A DNA stretch of 64,000 nucleotides from Bacillus gaemokensis (GCF_001590835.1 NZ_LTAQ01000004.1:56097-120096), one strand, 5' to 3'. Positions 14,524 to 23,623 are shown, counted from the first letter of the stretch. Translations and numbers: made by a program. Notes: generated from the letters alone by a model not told the origin.

Positions 14524-15768
14524 ATGCGTTCATACACAAACCGCAAAGGCGAAATTATAGAAGTTAACCAAGAGCATCTTGATATGGCTGTTCGATTAAA
14601 ACTAGAACTCCAGAAAGCTAGTCCATCAAGAAAGATATCTTGGAAATTACACAAAGAGCTTATGGAAAAAGAAGGATTCTTTGATAGTGAAGCGAGCGAA
14701 ATATATCGTGTTATGGTTAAAAGCTATCAGAAGTCCATTGGGAAACTCCCTACTGCCCCTACTCACGCAGACATGGTTACGAGTAATAAGCTAGAATCAA
14801 TCAAGGAGCTTGTTGGTGATATAGCTTGGGAGAAACGAGAGAACCAAGGTGTTCTTCGTAAATTAAACAAGACTAAGCGAGAGTTAATCGATTATGGATT
14901 GCTTGTTCAAGAAGTAGTCAGTGCTGTTCGTAAGGAGTTAAGTGATTTAGAATTTAACTTTACTTTTGAACCTATTACAACTGGCAACTCTAGAATGATT
15001 GCTGTGTTTACTGATTGGCATCTAGGAGCATTAGTTGATGTTGAGGGAAATAAATATAATTATGAAGTTGCTGTGAGACGAATAAATGAGACCTTGAGTA
15101 AACTGTATAAGATTGCCGTTGATAACAACGTTAAACAGATTGACGTAGTATACTGTGGCGATATGTTAGAGCATGCATATATGAGAGAATCTCAATCATA
15201 TCACGCTGAATTCTTTGTATCAGAGCAAATTGCTCGTGGTGGAAAGGTGTTAATCCAAGTTTTAACTGAGTTGTCCAAACACTTTGTTGTTACCTACCAA
15301 GGTTTTAGTGGAAATCATGATAGAATAAATGGAAATAAGAATAACAATATCGATGGAGATACTGGTATGGTAGTTGTCAATGAGATTGTAAAGACATATA
15401 TTGAAACAGTTAACATTGGTAGCCTATTCTATATAAAATCACACTCCCCTTTCAGCGCACAGTTGCTAAATATAAATGGAAGAAACATTAAACTGGTTCA
15501 TGGAGACTTAGAGAAGAAAGCTGACAAAGGTAAGCTTGCCGACCATAGCGACAGAGATAATATTATATATGATGCTATTGTTATGGGGCATTTCCATCAC
15601 TTTGAGGTAATTGAAGTTGGCGATGATAAGTTTGAAATCCTTATTGGAAGCATTAAGGGTTCAGATGATTACTCTAAGAAACTTGGATTGTCCTCTTCCC
15701 CATCTCAAGGTGCGATACTGGTTTATGAAGATGGAGAAATCAAGGTCGAAAGAATTCGAGTTAAATAA
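14524..15768 (+). CDS. Calcineurin-like metallophosphoesterase (SbcD/Mre11-like nuclease or phosphatase)
   Basis: 414 residues. Metallophosphatase motifs: FTDWHLGA (D-x-H, about 163-166), CGDMLEH (GD), GFSGNHDR (GNHD), LVHGDL (H) and MGHFHH (GHxH, about 357). The N-terminal 150 residues are helical (KRELIDYGLLVQEVVSAVRK). Known members include SbcD nucleases; here repair or replication end-processing is inferred. The start has only a distant AAGGGA; a short out-of-frame leader ATG at 14511 is better spaced. Confidence 0.8.
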   Translation: MRSYTNRKGEIIEVNQEHLDMAVRLKLELQKASPSRKISWKLHKELMEKEGFFDSEASEIYRVMVKSYQKSIGKLPTAPTHADMVTSNKLESIKELVGDIAWEKRENQGVLRKLNKTKRELIDYGLLVQEVVSAVRKELSDLEFNFTFEPITTGNSRMIAVFTDWHLGALVDVEGNKYNYEVAVRRINETLSKLYKIAVDNNVKQIDVVYCGDMLEHAYMRESQSYHAEFFVSEQIARGGKVLIQVLTELSKHFVVTYQGFSGNHDRINGNKNNNIDGDTGMVVVNEIVKTYIETVNIGSLFYIKSHSPFSAQLLNINGRNIKLVHGDLEKKADKGKLADHSDRDNIIYDAIVMGHFHHFEVIEVGDDKFEILIGSIKGSDDYSKKLGLSSSPSQGAILVYEDGEIKVERIRVK

Positions 15769-15779
15769 ACAAAACCATT
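15767..15779 (+). promoter_or_regulatory. Operator copy AAACAAAACCATT
   Basis: Overlaps the stop of the phosphoesterase gene and precedes its terminator; no -35/-10 follows. Confidence 0.65.
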
Positions 15780-15781
15780 AA

Positions 15782-15811
15782 AAAGAGTGAGGATTATATT
15801 CCCCACTCTTT
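15782..15811. terminator. Bidirectional terminator between convergent genes
   Basis: AAAGAGTG-A-GG/CC-C-CACTCTTT hairpin with TTTTT on the plus side and A-tract giving U-run on the minus side. Confidence 0.85.
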
Positions 15812-15813
15812 TT

Positions 15814-16461
15814 CTATTTACCAAACAGTCTTCCAAAGAATCCCTTCTTCTTTTCCTGTTCGATTCTCTTATTATGTTCTCTCATTTCAGATATAAATGT
15901 GGTCATCTGGTCATCTCTCTTTTTCAGCGCCTCTTCTATTCTCTCTGCTGTAGCATCTAGCTTTTGCTGTTGCTCATTCATTTGTTCAGTTAGTTCTTTC
16001 TGAATCTCTTCACGAATTGTTAAAGTTAGTTCCTCTCTCAATTCACCTTTCAAACTATTTTGAGTTTCAGATATTATGATGTTTATGAATTGTTTTACAC
16101 GTTCACTCTGCATCAATCGCTGAATGTCTTCTTGATTTAGTAAGTCTGCTGTTTTGTTAGATGGATTAGATGGTTGTGGTGCATCTTCCCTGCTTCTAAG
16201 TTCGAACCTATCCATCTCACGCATCATGTATCCTAAGTCTTTTGTCGTGGTTCTTCTACCATGTTCTTGTTTGAGGTCACGAAGGAATCCAAATATTTCT
16301 AAATCAGTATCATAATAGATTCGTTCATTCCTATTATTCCTCATGACAAAGTGAATATCAAACTCTTCTAACTGGTCAGTCCAGTTTCTCAATGTTGGTG
16401 ATGGCACTTCTAATCTCTCAGATGCATCGCCAAGTGTTATGAAATCTACTTCCAGAGCCAT
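15814..16461 (-). CDS. MerR-type HTH plus coiled-coil protein with amphipathic tail (RacA-like)
   Basis: 215 residues from ATG 16461 (GGGAGG upstream). Residues about 1-70 form a MerR-like winged helix (FITLGDASERLEVPSPTLRN); about 105-200 is a coiled coil; the end KKGFFGRLFGK is an amphipathic, membrane-binding-type tail. RacA, with the same plan, anchors DNA to the cell pole. Lying back-to-back with parM/parR and facing repeats, it may tether or position the replicon. The gene is opposite to its neighbours. Confidence 0.7.
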   Translation of the reverse strand: MALEVDFITLGDASERLEVPSPTLRNWTDQLEEFDIHFVMRNNRNERIYYDTDLEIFGFLRDLKQEHGRRTTTKDLGYMMREMDRFELRSREDAPQPSNPSNKTADLLNQEDIQRLMQSERVKQFINIIISETQNSLKGELREELTLTIREEIQKELTEQMNEQQQKLDATAERIEEALKKRDDQMTTFISEMREHNKRIEQEKKKGFFGRLFGK

Positions 16462-16878
16462 TCCCATGCCTCCCTGTCTATGTTATTACCTATATTAAAC
16501 CACACTTTGACCTATATTTTCAATTGACATACATTATATATTCCACTTCATGACCTATAAAGCCTTCTGTCCTACAATATAGCCTGCAATTAGAGGTTAA
16601 AGGATACGTATATTTTACCTATCAAATCCCCTGCCCTACATTATAATAAGGATATAGAGGGATGAAATATCATTTTGATAGGACGTATTTAGGTCTGCTG
16701 TCCATTATAGCTAGTAGTCTATTACTAGTAATCTAGAAAATGCTACCACATCCCACTTGACACTACTGGGTAGCACTGGTAAGATAAGGTACATAAGGGA
16801 ATTGATTCATTGGTAGCACCTAGTCCTACCTAGTAGGATATAGTGGCATTTTTACTATAAAAGGAGGAATTATATTTA
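16462..16878. promoter_or_regulatory. Centromere-like/regulatory region upstream of parM
   Basis: No gene. Four copies of T(T/G)ACCTAT(A/C) at 16486-16494, 16508-16516, 16551-16559 and 16615-16623, followed by TCCTACAATATAG, CCTACATTATA and two GGTAGCAC copies (near 16769 and 16812) plus GTCCTACCTAGTAGGA. The first set faces the MerR-like gene, the second set precedes parM and may be a parC site bound by the RHH protein. Confidence 0.55.
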
Positions 16879-17784
16879 ATGGGAACATTAACTTTGGGAA
16901 TCGATGTTGGCTATTCTCATACAAAAACAAAGAGCAAGAAGGGTTTAGATGTATTTAGAAGCACTGTTAAAGATGGAATTATCGACATCAACACTGGTTC
17001 TACTGTAGTTGAGTATGATGGAAGTAAGTTGACAATAGGGGAGAGAGGTCGTATTACAGTTGTACCTAATAAGATTTCAGACCCAAACTTTGAACCTCTA
17101 TTACTAACAGCTATACTTAGAAACGTTGATGATAAGCTGACAGACATAAATGTAAATCTTGTAACTGGTCTTCCAGTGGCATGGTATCCAACTCAAAAGG
17201 ATGAGTTGAAAGAGTTCTTGTTCAATAAGAAGATTACTGTTGGATACAAAGGGAAAGATAGGACTATACATATTAAGGACTGCATCGTATTCCCGCAATC
17301 TGCAGGGTTAGCCCTAACAAATCCGAAGGAATTTGAAGAGGGAAGGACTAATCTAGTAATTGATATTGGCGGTCTCACAGTTGACGTGTCATATTACGAA
17401 GGTAGAAGAATGGTAAAATATGAAAGTTATCAACTTGGCATGCTTAAATTCTACTCAACTGTTGCTAGTGCGATTAATGCTCAATTCAATGTAGAGGTCG
17501 ATGACCAAGATGTTGAGAGATTCATTGAGGAGAATGCTGTTACAATCTCAGAAGAGCAAAAGGAGTTTGATTTCCCTAAACATTTCAATAATCATATGGA
17601 TAGAATTATCACTAAGATTAAAACTGACTTCCCATATGATATCGTTCATAAGAAGACATTTGTTGGCGGTGGCTCTCTACGATTCAAAGAATATCTTCCT
17701 TCAAATAAAGGAATCCAATGTAATGAGATTCAATCCAATGCAGAAGCATTCTATAATGTAGGAGTTCAGAAGTTTGAAAAATAA
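16879..17784 (+). CDS. parM: ParM/Alp-type actin-like segregation ATPase
   Basis: 301 residues, AGGAGG upstream. Actin-fold motifs: phosphate-1 LGIDVGYSHTKT (6-17), phosphate-2 NLVIDIGGLTVDVS, and adenosine motif TFVGGGSL. Known family members polymerise to push low-copy plasmids apart. It overlaps a ribbon-helix-helix gene, the usual ParMR plan, so this element probably segregates as a plasmid. Confidence 0.9.
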   Translation: MGTLTLGIDVGYSHTKTKSKKGLDVFRSTVKDGIIDINTGSTVVEYDGSKLTIGERGRITVVPNKISDPNFEPLLLTAILRNVDDKLTDINVNLVTGLPVAWYPTQKDELKEFLFNKKITVGYKGKDRTIHIKDCIVFPQSAGLALTNPKEFEEGRTNLVIDIGGLTVDVSYYEGRRMVKYESYQLGMLKFYSTVASAINAQFNVEVDDQDVERFIEENAVTISEEQKEFDFPKHFNNHMDRIITKIKTDFPYDIVHKKTFVGGGSLRFKEYLPSNKGIQCNEIQSNAEAFYNVGVQKFEK

Positions 17785-18043
17785 ACTACCAACAGTCAAA
17801 CGCTCTGTATCATTTAGAGAAGATGTCTTTGATACTGCAATGGATATGGCTGATAAATACTTTGGTGGCAATTTTAGCGCATACTTGACTTATCTTGTAT
17901 GCGCTGATAAACATGGACTATCCAGAGTACAGCAAACTGAGGATATAGTAGAACAGAAGGAAGAGATTAAAGAGAATGTAGCCAACAACTATGTTAAAAG
18001 TGATGAGAATGAAGATTATATCAATAATATACTTGGTATGTAG
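17774..18043 (+). CDS. parR: ParR-like ribbon-helix-helix adaptor
   Basis: 89 residues from TTG 17774, overlapping the parM end by 11 bp; GGAG lies upstream. The N-terminal part (KRSVSFREDVFDTAMDMADK) followed by a GNFSAYLTYLV helix is a ribbon-helix-helix. The C-terminal half is acidic, as in adaptors that contact the filament. Expected to bind parC repeats upstream of parM. Confidence 0.78.
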   Translation: MKNKLPTVKRSVSFREDVFDTAMDMADKYFGGNFSAYLTYLVCADKHGLSRVQQTEDIVEQKEEIKENVANNYVKSDENEDYINNILGM

Positions 18044-18054
18044 GAGGAAGTCAG

Positions 18055-18276
18055 TTGAGACCAGAAACTGTCATTACTTATGAATTGAAGATACTTACTG
18101 GAGTAGGGGAGGTAGTGGAGAGATTCACTAAGACCTATGATACTGATGTTTACGATGAGGATAAAGAGTCTACCGATTGGATGTTCATAAATTTTAAGAT
18201 GGAAGACTTGAAAGAGAAGCATGGAGATGGCATTGTACTACTAGAAGTTTCCATGGATAGAGGAGCGTTGAACTGA
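18055..18276 (+). CDS. Hypothetical small protein, third gene of the par operon
   Basis: 73 residues from TTG 18055 with a perfect AGGAGG. Acidic, beta-rich N-terminus (ETVITYELKILTG). Ends directly before a terminator, so it belongs to the parMR transcript. Function unknown. Confidence 0.65.
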   Translation: MRPETVITYELKILTGVGEVVERFTKTYDTDVYDEDKESTDWMFINFKMEDLKEKHGDGIVLLEVSMDRGALN

Positions 18277-18277
18277 G

Positions 18278-18303
18278 GTCGATGTATAAGCATCGGCTTT
18301 TTT
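18278..18303 (+). terminator. Rho-independent terminator of the par operon
   Basis: GTCGATG/CATCGGC hairpin with a 6-base loop and TTTTTT. Confidence 0.88.
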
Positions 18304-18427
18304 GTATTATAGTAGAAGAAACTGGAATAGAAGAAACTGGACTGGATATAGGCTATATATAGCTAAATATAGGGTTATTTGAGATCAAATTAGGGTGGAA
18401 TGTTCGTGTTTTGGTGTGAAAAGCATT

Positions 18428-18556
18428 AAAAATATGCTAAAAATGGTCAAAAATGTGTGAAAAATGACCGAAAAAGGCTTAAAATTGCTAAAAAACGGCT
18501 AAAAATGGACGAAAATTAGTAAAAATAGGGCAAAAAGGGTTAAAAAGGCTTAAAAT
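18428..18556. repeat. Helically phased A-tracts (predicted curved DNA)
   Basis: Thirteen runs of 4-6 A begin at about 18428, 18439, 18449, 18460, 18471, 18481, 18490, 18501, 18512, 18521, 18532, 18542 and 18552: mean spacing 10.3 bp. A-tracts in phase with the helix bend DNA strongly. Confidence 0.85.
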
Positions 18557-20130
18557 AGCTCAATTATGGGCTATTTACGTTATATAGAGGATATAAAGGT
18601 CATTTAGACATACATTACGCTTCGGATGGTTGTTATCGTCATAGGCTATATATATGCTAGTGGGAGCTATATTTAAGTACCTATTTTGTGTGGTAAATAT
18701 ACCCCTTGTAAGGTAATGGTAAGTAAGGGAATTACTGGTAGGTTCCGATAAGGGTTACGATGAGGGTAAATATGGAGATTCGTTAGGAAATGGATTTTGG
18801 ATGAGGTTAGAATCGCTCGTATGGGGCATTTTGGTAGTGTGTGGGTGAATGTACCCATATTCGATTTGCTAATAAGTACCTGTAAATATGTGGTAAATAC
18901 CGCCCCTCATACCGTCCACTAAGAACTATTAGTAGACGTACAAGCGAGCGTTCTATACAAGCTAGTATGCAAGCGTGACAAGTGCATACCCTTGACGGAA
19001 CACAAGCTATACAGTGCGGTGAATGTATATGTATACCAATATGCATGACTGTATATTTACTCGTGTAGGTTGTCTGGTGGCTGATTGGTGGTCTTAGCCT
19101 TATAGTGAGTAGGCTTATCGGTTGCTATGCCATGCGGTGTGGATGGTGGAGGTACATTCACAATTATACATACATATACATATACACTCAACTCACATCA
19201 CATATCACCACCTAATTCACCTTACAAACTCACTCACACCAAGCCTTCACAGCCATTATACACTCATATACACTAACGACATATTATGCACTATTTCATA
19301 CATATGCACACTAATATCACATTACCTATTGACAACCGTTCATTCACCTGCCATCAATACCATACGTTACACAACAATGTCAACACATTCTTTTATGCAC
19401 TCATTTATGCACTCATATGCACGACCACATACACCACGTCCCAAGGCTAGGCTTAAGGCAAGTAAAAGCCTTGTGTCTCTAAGAGTCACACATCACATCA
19501 CAGGTCACTAGGTCACTGTCTGTCTGCACCTCACTGGCACACTACACGACTGCATATTCATACACCATTATGCATACTACATGTATACACACACACAACA
19601 CCACACTACATGTATACATATATGTACTACCATACTATGCATACCATAGGTAGGTATACTGAAGACTGTCATACAAAGGCTTTGCTATACATTCTAGCCT
19701 CCTATATGTAGCATGTTAAGGCACGCTAGTCATAGCCCATGAACACTACAGCACCAAGGTTTTAGCTATCCCCCTATACAACCTATACAATACAGCTATA
19801 CTACCACATATCATAGGGGTATAGGTATACGACGCTACTATATCCATACCACATTAGTATTATGTGAGCGCTACCAATCCAATAATATCAAGGGTTCATC
19901 CCCATTTACCTATTACCTTTACTGCTATATCCTACCATTCATACCAGTGTGTCCCATATCCTGCATGCCTCTATATCCCTTGTATCCATGCTCACACCTT
20001 GGTATCACTACATTGTAAGCGCTTATCTAACGCACACCACCTTCCATATACTACCATTCAGCCAAGTGTGTCCTAATCGTGAGCGTTGTCTGACTACTCT
20101 GTCTATTTCATGTAAGCGTATACACCGTTG
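18557..20130. other. Long non-coding region with G-to-C strand-skew reversal
   Basis: No gene with a ribosome-binding site. Until about 19150 the plus strand is G-rich (for example 20 G against 4 C in 18721-18780); from there to about 20120 it is G-poor and C-rich (2 G against 23 C in 19201-19260). Short direct repeats include TTATGCACTCAT (19391, 19403 region) and ACTACATGTATACA (near 19577 and 19603). Open frames here give only His/Thr/Tyr/Ser-rich low-complexity translations. A near-cre sequence is at 20013-20027. Confidence 0.75.
20110..20124 (+). promoter_or_regulatory. Perfect match to the CcpA cre consensus
   Basis: ATGTAAGCGTATACA fits WTGNAANCGNWWNCA at every position. Could be a host catabolite-control site or a phage operator of similar shape. 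Confidence 0.45.
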
Positions 20131-20455
20131 ATGCTCTAAGCTTGCACACACATTTTGTACAAAATCGCTGAAAAAATAAAAAAGTTTTCGACAAAAATCG
20201 ACAATCAAAATAATAAACATTTTAAAAACATTGTAATACCAATGGTTCAACCCACTTTTAAACGTGGAATTTACCTGTGGATAACATTTTTTTAAAATTT
20301 ATGATTCGCTTGACAAATTCGAAATACTTGTTCTCCCTTGTGGCTCTAAGGCTGAAGGCCTCAAATTTTTTTATAATTTTTTTTAAACTTTTTTTCGATG
20401 GTTTTATTTAAGTGAGTTATCCACAGGCATTTTTAGCAAATGTAAACGCTTACAA
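20131..20455. other. Second origin-like region: inverted DnaA boxes around AT-rich DNA
   Basis: TGTGGATAA (20276-20284) and TTATCCACA (20417-20425) are perfect DnaA boxes in opposite orientation flanking about 130 bp with long T and A runs (20287-20300, 20365-20395). Upstream are TCGACAAAAATCGACA (near 20188) and ATTTTGTACAAAAT. No gene. Confidence 0.65.
20440..20454 (+). promoter_or_regulatory. Second perfect cre-consensus match
   Basis: ATGTAAACGCTTACA fits WTGNAANCGNWWNCA and is itself almost palindromic. It is 15 bp past the second DnaA box. Confidence 0.5.
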
Positions 20456-21163
20456 TCATGGTCATTTTATAAAACACTTTGAAGCCTTGTGGCTCTAGGG
20501 ATGAGCGTACATTTCGAGTCGGAAAAATACACCACTTTCTCCTATAGAAATTACGTGTGTGTGCATAGCGTAGAATCCACCTAAAAAATCCACTAAAACA
20601 AAACCATTAGAATTTAATGATTACAGTTGTGTGTTTTTTAGAAAGTATGGTTAGATATGAGTGTGCCAAGCAACACGGCAACAACAAAACAAAGCAAGAA
20701 CAAGTTATCTTGAATGCTCACTGGAGCGGATAACACTTGCATACATACACCTTACATAAGTAAAGCAGGCTCTCAAAACCATTTTGAAAGTGTAGGGATT
20801 GAATAGGAGTGACAGTTCTATGAAGTTCTTTGAAAATCGAATAAGGTTAACAAACACGATAGCAAGTGTATAAATTGGCAGAGTGGTACACGGTATGCAC
20901 TCACAAGGCTGTAAGAGGCGAGCCAGTAAAGTAATATCTCGACAGAACGTGAGATAGTAAGAACGAATAAAGGAGCATAGCGACTCTTTTGTGTAGGCTA
21001 ACTATTGGAAAAACGGAGATATGAAACACCAGTAACCGTTGAGAACTTGAGTCTCAAGCGTTTCCAAGACCAATAACCGTTTGGTTTTTGGTTCAAGTGT
21101 TCAAGTCTTGAGCGTTTGAATGAAAAACTAAACAAATTAACTAATGAACTGGAGAGATTTATA
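20456..21163 (+). other. Gene-poor leader region before the gp88-like gene
   Basis: Contains an operator copy AAACAAAACCATT at 20596-20608, a possible 17-codon leader peptide (ATG 20821 to TAA 20874), and near 21068-21096 a strong hairpin GACCAATAACC/GGTTTTTGGTT. Palindromic pieces CTTGAGTCTCAAG and CAAGTCTTG flank it. Probably a structured 5' leader; no known riboswitch class recognised. Confidence 0.45.
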
Positions 21164-21916
21164 ATGACTAAATTTAACAATGAAGTACAAGCAAAGGCTT
21201 TCGAAAAGGCTAACAAATGCAAGGTATCAATGAAAGATATTTCAATGGCACTAAGCGAAGGTAACAAGAAACTAAAAGATAACAAGGTAGTAGCATTCTA
21301 TCAATGGAATATCACAAGCGTTGTAACATGTCCTTTCAGAACTGAATTGTGTGAGAAATCTTGCTACGCTCTTAAGGCTGAAAAGATGTATCCAACAGTT
21401 AACACTAGACGACAAATGAACCTTGAGTTCTCAAAATCTAACGAGTTTGTGAGCGCTATGATTGAACAAATCGAGTTCGAACTGGCTCGCAAAAAGAACA
21501 AAGGTAAAACAGTGTTCTTCAGAATTCACGAGGCAGGCGACTTTTATTCATACGAATACCTTGTAAAATGGCATGAAATCGCTCAACACTTCAAAGGTAA
21601 CAGAGCGATTGTATTCATGGCATACACAAAATCATTACCATTCGTGAAAACTCTGTACAAGAATGTAGGAAAAGAAAATGTAAACATCACATTCAAGTCA
21701 AGCGTATGGGAGGATACAAAGCCAAAATTTTTACAGATGACAAAAGAATTGGGAATGAGTATCTTCACAGCAGAAAAGGCAGGCACACTAGAAGAAAAGG
21801 GAATGTTTGCTTGTCCATCTAGTGAAGCTTTCAAGAACACACCAAAAGAAAAGGATTGTGGAGAATGTAAAGTTTGCTATCTTGCAAATGTAGACGTAGC
21901 AATTGAAATCCACTAA
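21164..21916 (+). CDS. Phage gp88-like cysteine-motif protein
   Basis: 250 residues from ATG 21164 with GGAGAG upstream. The N-terminal motif CPFRTELCEKSCYALKAEKM and the C-terminal Cys cluster (CPSS, then CGECKVCY) are those of the gene-product-88 family of phages, which looks metal-binding. Conserved HEAGDFYS in the middle resembles a catalytic or ligand segment. Function not known to me. Preceded by a long structured leader. Confidence 0.75.
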   Translation: MTKFNNEVQAKAFEKANKCKVSMKDISMALSEGNKKLKDNKVVAFYQWNITSVVTCPFRTELCEKSCYALKAEKMYPTVNTRRQMNLEFSKSNEFVSAMIEQIEFELARKKNKGKTVFFRIHEAGDFYSYEYLVKWHEIAQHFKGNRAIVFMAYTKSLPFVKTLYKNVGKENVNITFKSSVWEDTKPKFLQMTKELGMSIFTAEKAGTLEEKGMFACPSSEAFKNTPKEKDCGECKVCYLANVDVAIEIH

Positions 21917-21928
21917 AACAAAACCATT
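21916..21928 (+). promoter_or_regulatory. Operator copy AAACAAAACCATT
   Basis: Overlaps the stop codon of 21164-21916; TTGCAA follows but no -10 lies 17 bp away. Confidence 0.65.
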
Positions 21929-22016
21929 GCAATAACTGGCTAGTAGGCAGGGGAATTCTTGCCTGCAATCGAGTTATTGACTCGGCAAAAAAACTTATAA
22001 AGGCAGGTAATCAAGG

Positions 22017-22682
22017 ATGAAAAAATTATTGAAAGTATTAGTAGCAATTATGGTAATGGCAACAAGTGTGGGAATGTTTGCAAGCCCAACAAAAGAAGTA
22101 CAGGCAGAAAACAATTACAAAGAACAAGCACAAAAAAATATTACAGTGGTACACACAATTGTAGACTACACAGAAAAAGGATTAGCGTACACTTTACCAA
22201 TTGACGACAACGATGCAATTGATGGTTACATCTTAGTAGAGGCAAAAAATTATGAGCAGGGTGCAATTGTAACAGTGACGATGGATGGACTGGGAGAAAT
22301 TGTGAACGATGAGTACACGCTGAACGAAGAACTAAGCACACTGTACGATAGATTTAGGGATGTTATCGACTCATACGAGGAATCGTTTGAGTACGAAGCA
22401 TTCAAGTCTAATGACTTGGAAGATGAGAACAGAAACAAAGAAGGATACGTGCAAGCTGAGGATGGTTCATGGGTTAAAGAAAGCTTCTACGATGAAGGAG
22501 CAGGAGTCGAAACGAAAACACTTAACATCGAACTTAATGATGGTGAATGGGCATATGGTCAAGATTCAGAAGGATATGAGTATGCAATAGCTAGTGACAG
22601 AGTAAAAGAAGGTCAAGTGGTAGAAGTAACAGTAAATGAATTTGGCGAAGTCTTCACGGTGGACGTGGTGCAAAGTATTTAA
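22017..22682 (+). CDS. Secreted protein, two-domain, paralogue of 25194-25580
   Basis: 221 residues with a signal peptide (MKKLLKVLVAIMVMATSVGM, Ala-rich cleavage region near VQAEN). Mature part: a beta-rich domain (GAIVTVTMDGLGEIVND) followed by LNEELSTLYDRFRDVIDSYE and a second beta domain. The first domain plus helix is shared with 25194-25580 (ITVELEGNRVVSD, then EELEKLYQRYNDLIEEYN). Exported, possibly a lysogenic-conversion factor acting at the cell surface. Confidence 0.75.
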   Translation: MKKLLKVLVAIMVMATSVGMFASPTKEVQAENNYKEQAQKNITVVHTIVDYTEKGLAYTLPIDDNDAIDGYILVEAKNYEQGAIVTVTMDGLGEIVNDEYTLNEELSTLYDRFRDVIDSYEESFEYEAFKSNDLEDENRNKEGYVQAEDGSWVKESFYDEGAGVETKTLNIELNDGEWAYGQDSEGYEYAIASDRVKEGQVVEVTVNEFGEVFTVDVVQSI

Positions 22683-22712
22683 AGGCGAAAAAAATTGTAG
22701 GAGTGATGGAGA

Positions 22713-22817
22713 ATGGCAAAGGCAATTAAATGGGCAAAAAAATTCTTCACGAAGAAATCAAGCGTTGAGCAACAAATCAGCGCTTGGGATGAGTTCAACA
22801 AAAAATATGGAATGTAA
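22713..22817 (+). CDS. Small basic protein (34 aa)
   Basis: ATG 22713 with GTAGGAG upstream. Basic N-terminal helix (KAIKWAKKFFTKK) and acidic tail; may associate with membranes or nucleic acid. Confidence 0.55.
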   Translation: MAKAIKWAKKFFTKKSSVEQQISAWDEFNKKYGM

Positions 22818-22830
22818 GGGGAAATTACAC

Positions 22831-23172
22831 ATGAAAAAAATTATCAAGTCAATCACAAATGCATTAGCAAAGGCACAAGAAAAAAATAGAGGAGTCGCAA
22901 CACTTCGCTACGATGTAGTAAAGCGAGCAATCGAGCGTGAAGAATTTGAAAAAATGATTTGTGCATATCACTACACTGACGACTATGTTTGGGATAGCGT
23001 GAACAACTTTGGTCAAGGGGAAGTAAGCAAGGAGTCATTGTTACAAAAGTTTGGTTGGTTGACTCCTTCATGTTGGGTTCAAGTGAAGGATATCGAAGGA
23101 AAAAAATATTACGAGGTTAGCGTATCGTTTCATAGTAATCTAGCGTATGATTTGTTTATACCAGTTGCCTAA
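22831..23172 (+). CDS. Hypothetical protein
   Basis: 113 residues from ATG 22831 (GGGG upstream); the frame is open further 5' but that part has no start signal. Basic helical N-terminus, aromatic-rich middle (CAYHYTDDYVWDSVNNFGQG), beta-rich end. No family recognised. Confidence 0.65.
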   Translation: MKKIIKSITNALAKAQEKNRGVATLRYDVVKRAIEREEFEKMICAYHYTDDYVWDSVNNFGQGEVSKESLLQKFGWLTPSCWVQVKDIEGKKYYEVSVSFHSNLAYDLFIPVA

Positions 23173-23214
23173 TTTAAAAGCGAAAAAATTCTAAACGAAA
23201 AGGGGAAATAAAAA

Positions 23215-23574
23215 ATGATGGAAATGATGAATAAAAAAGTTAATCGCTTAGAAAAAATTGTTGCAAGATACAATGATAGTTACAATCGTTTTGACTGGGA
23301 AACAGGCTTGTATGAAAATATGGAATGGAAAGCGTGTGCTGTACAAGGTAAAAAATTAATCATGCAACTTATTGGCGAGATGGACAGGAAGGAATTAGTA
23401 GCTGTAAATATATTCTCTCTATTTGTGAATAAAGAGAATTGGATTCCTCATCCAGAAAAGGATATAAGAGGCGATGGATTTGGGAATTTATTTCATGAGG
23501 CTGTAAACAAATTAGGCGTACCATTTAATCTTAGAGATAATGGTTATGGTGGCAAAACTTATACGTTAACTTAA
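23215..23574 (+). CDS. Hypothetical protein
   Basis: 119 residues, AAAGGGGA upstream. Contains a NIFSLFVNKENW segment and a Gly-rich C-terminus (DNGYGGKTYTLT). One of a string of short co-directional genes. Function unknown. Confidence 0.65.
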   Translation: MMEMMNKKVNRLEKIVARYNDSYNRFDWETGLYENMEWKACAVQGKKLIMQLIGEMDRKELVAVNIFSLFVNKENWIPHPEKDIRGDGFGNLFHEAVNKLGVPFNLRDNGYGGKTYTLT

Positions 23575-23623
23575 TGAAAGTGTGTTATATAGCGAAAAAG
23601 AATTATTATAAGGGAGAAAAAAT

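Noticed and set aside
19122-20131. Open frames in the C-rich half of the gene-free locus
   Set aside because: Translations are low-complexity His/Thr/Ser/Tyr sequences caused by the base skew; no ribosome-binding sites.
20874-20960. Rightward tRNA near 20880
   Set aside because: A D-loop-like AGTGGTACACGG is present but no T-arm or acceptor pairing follows.
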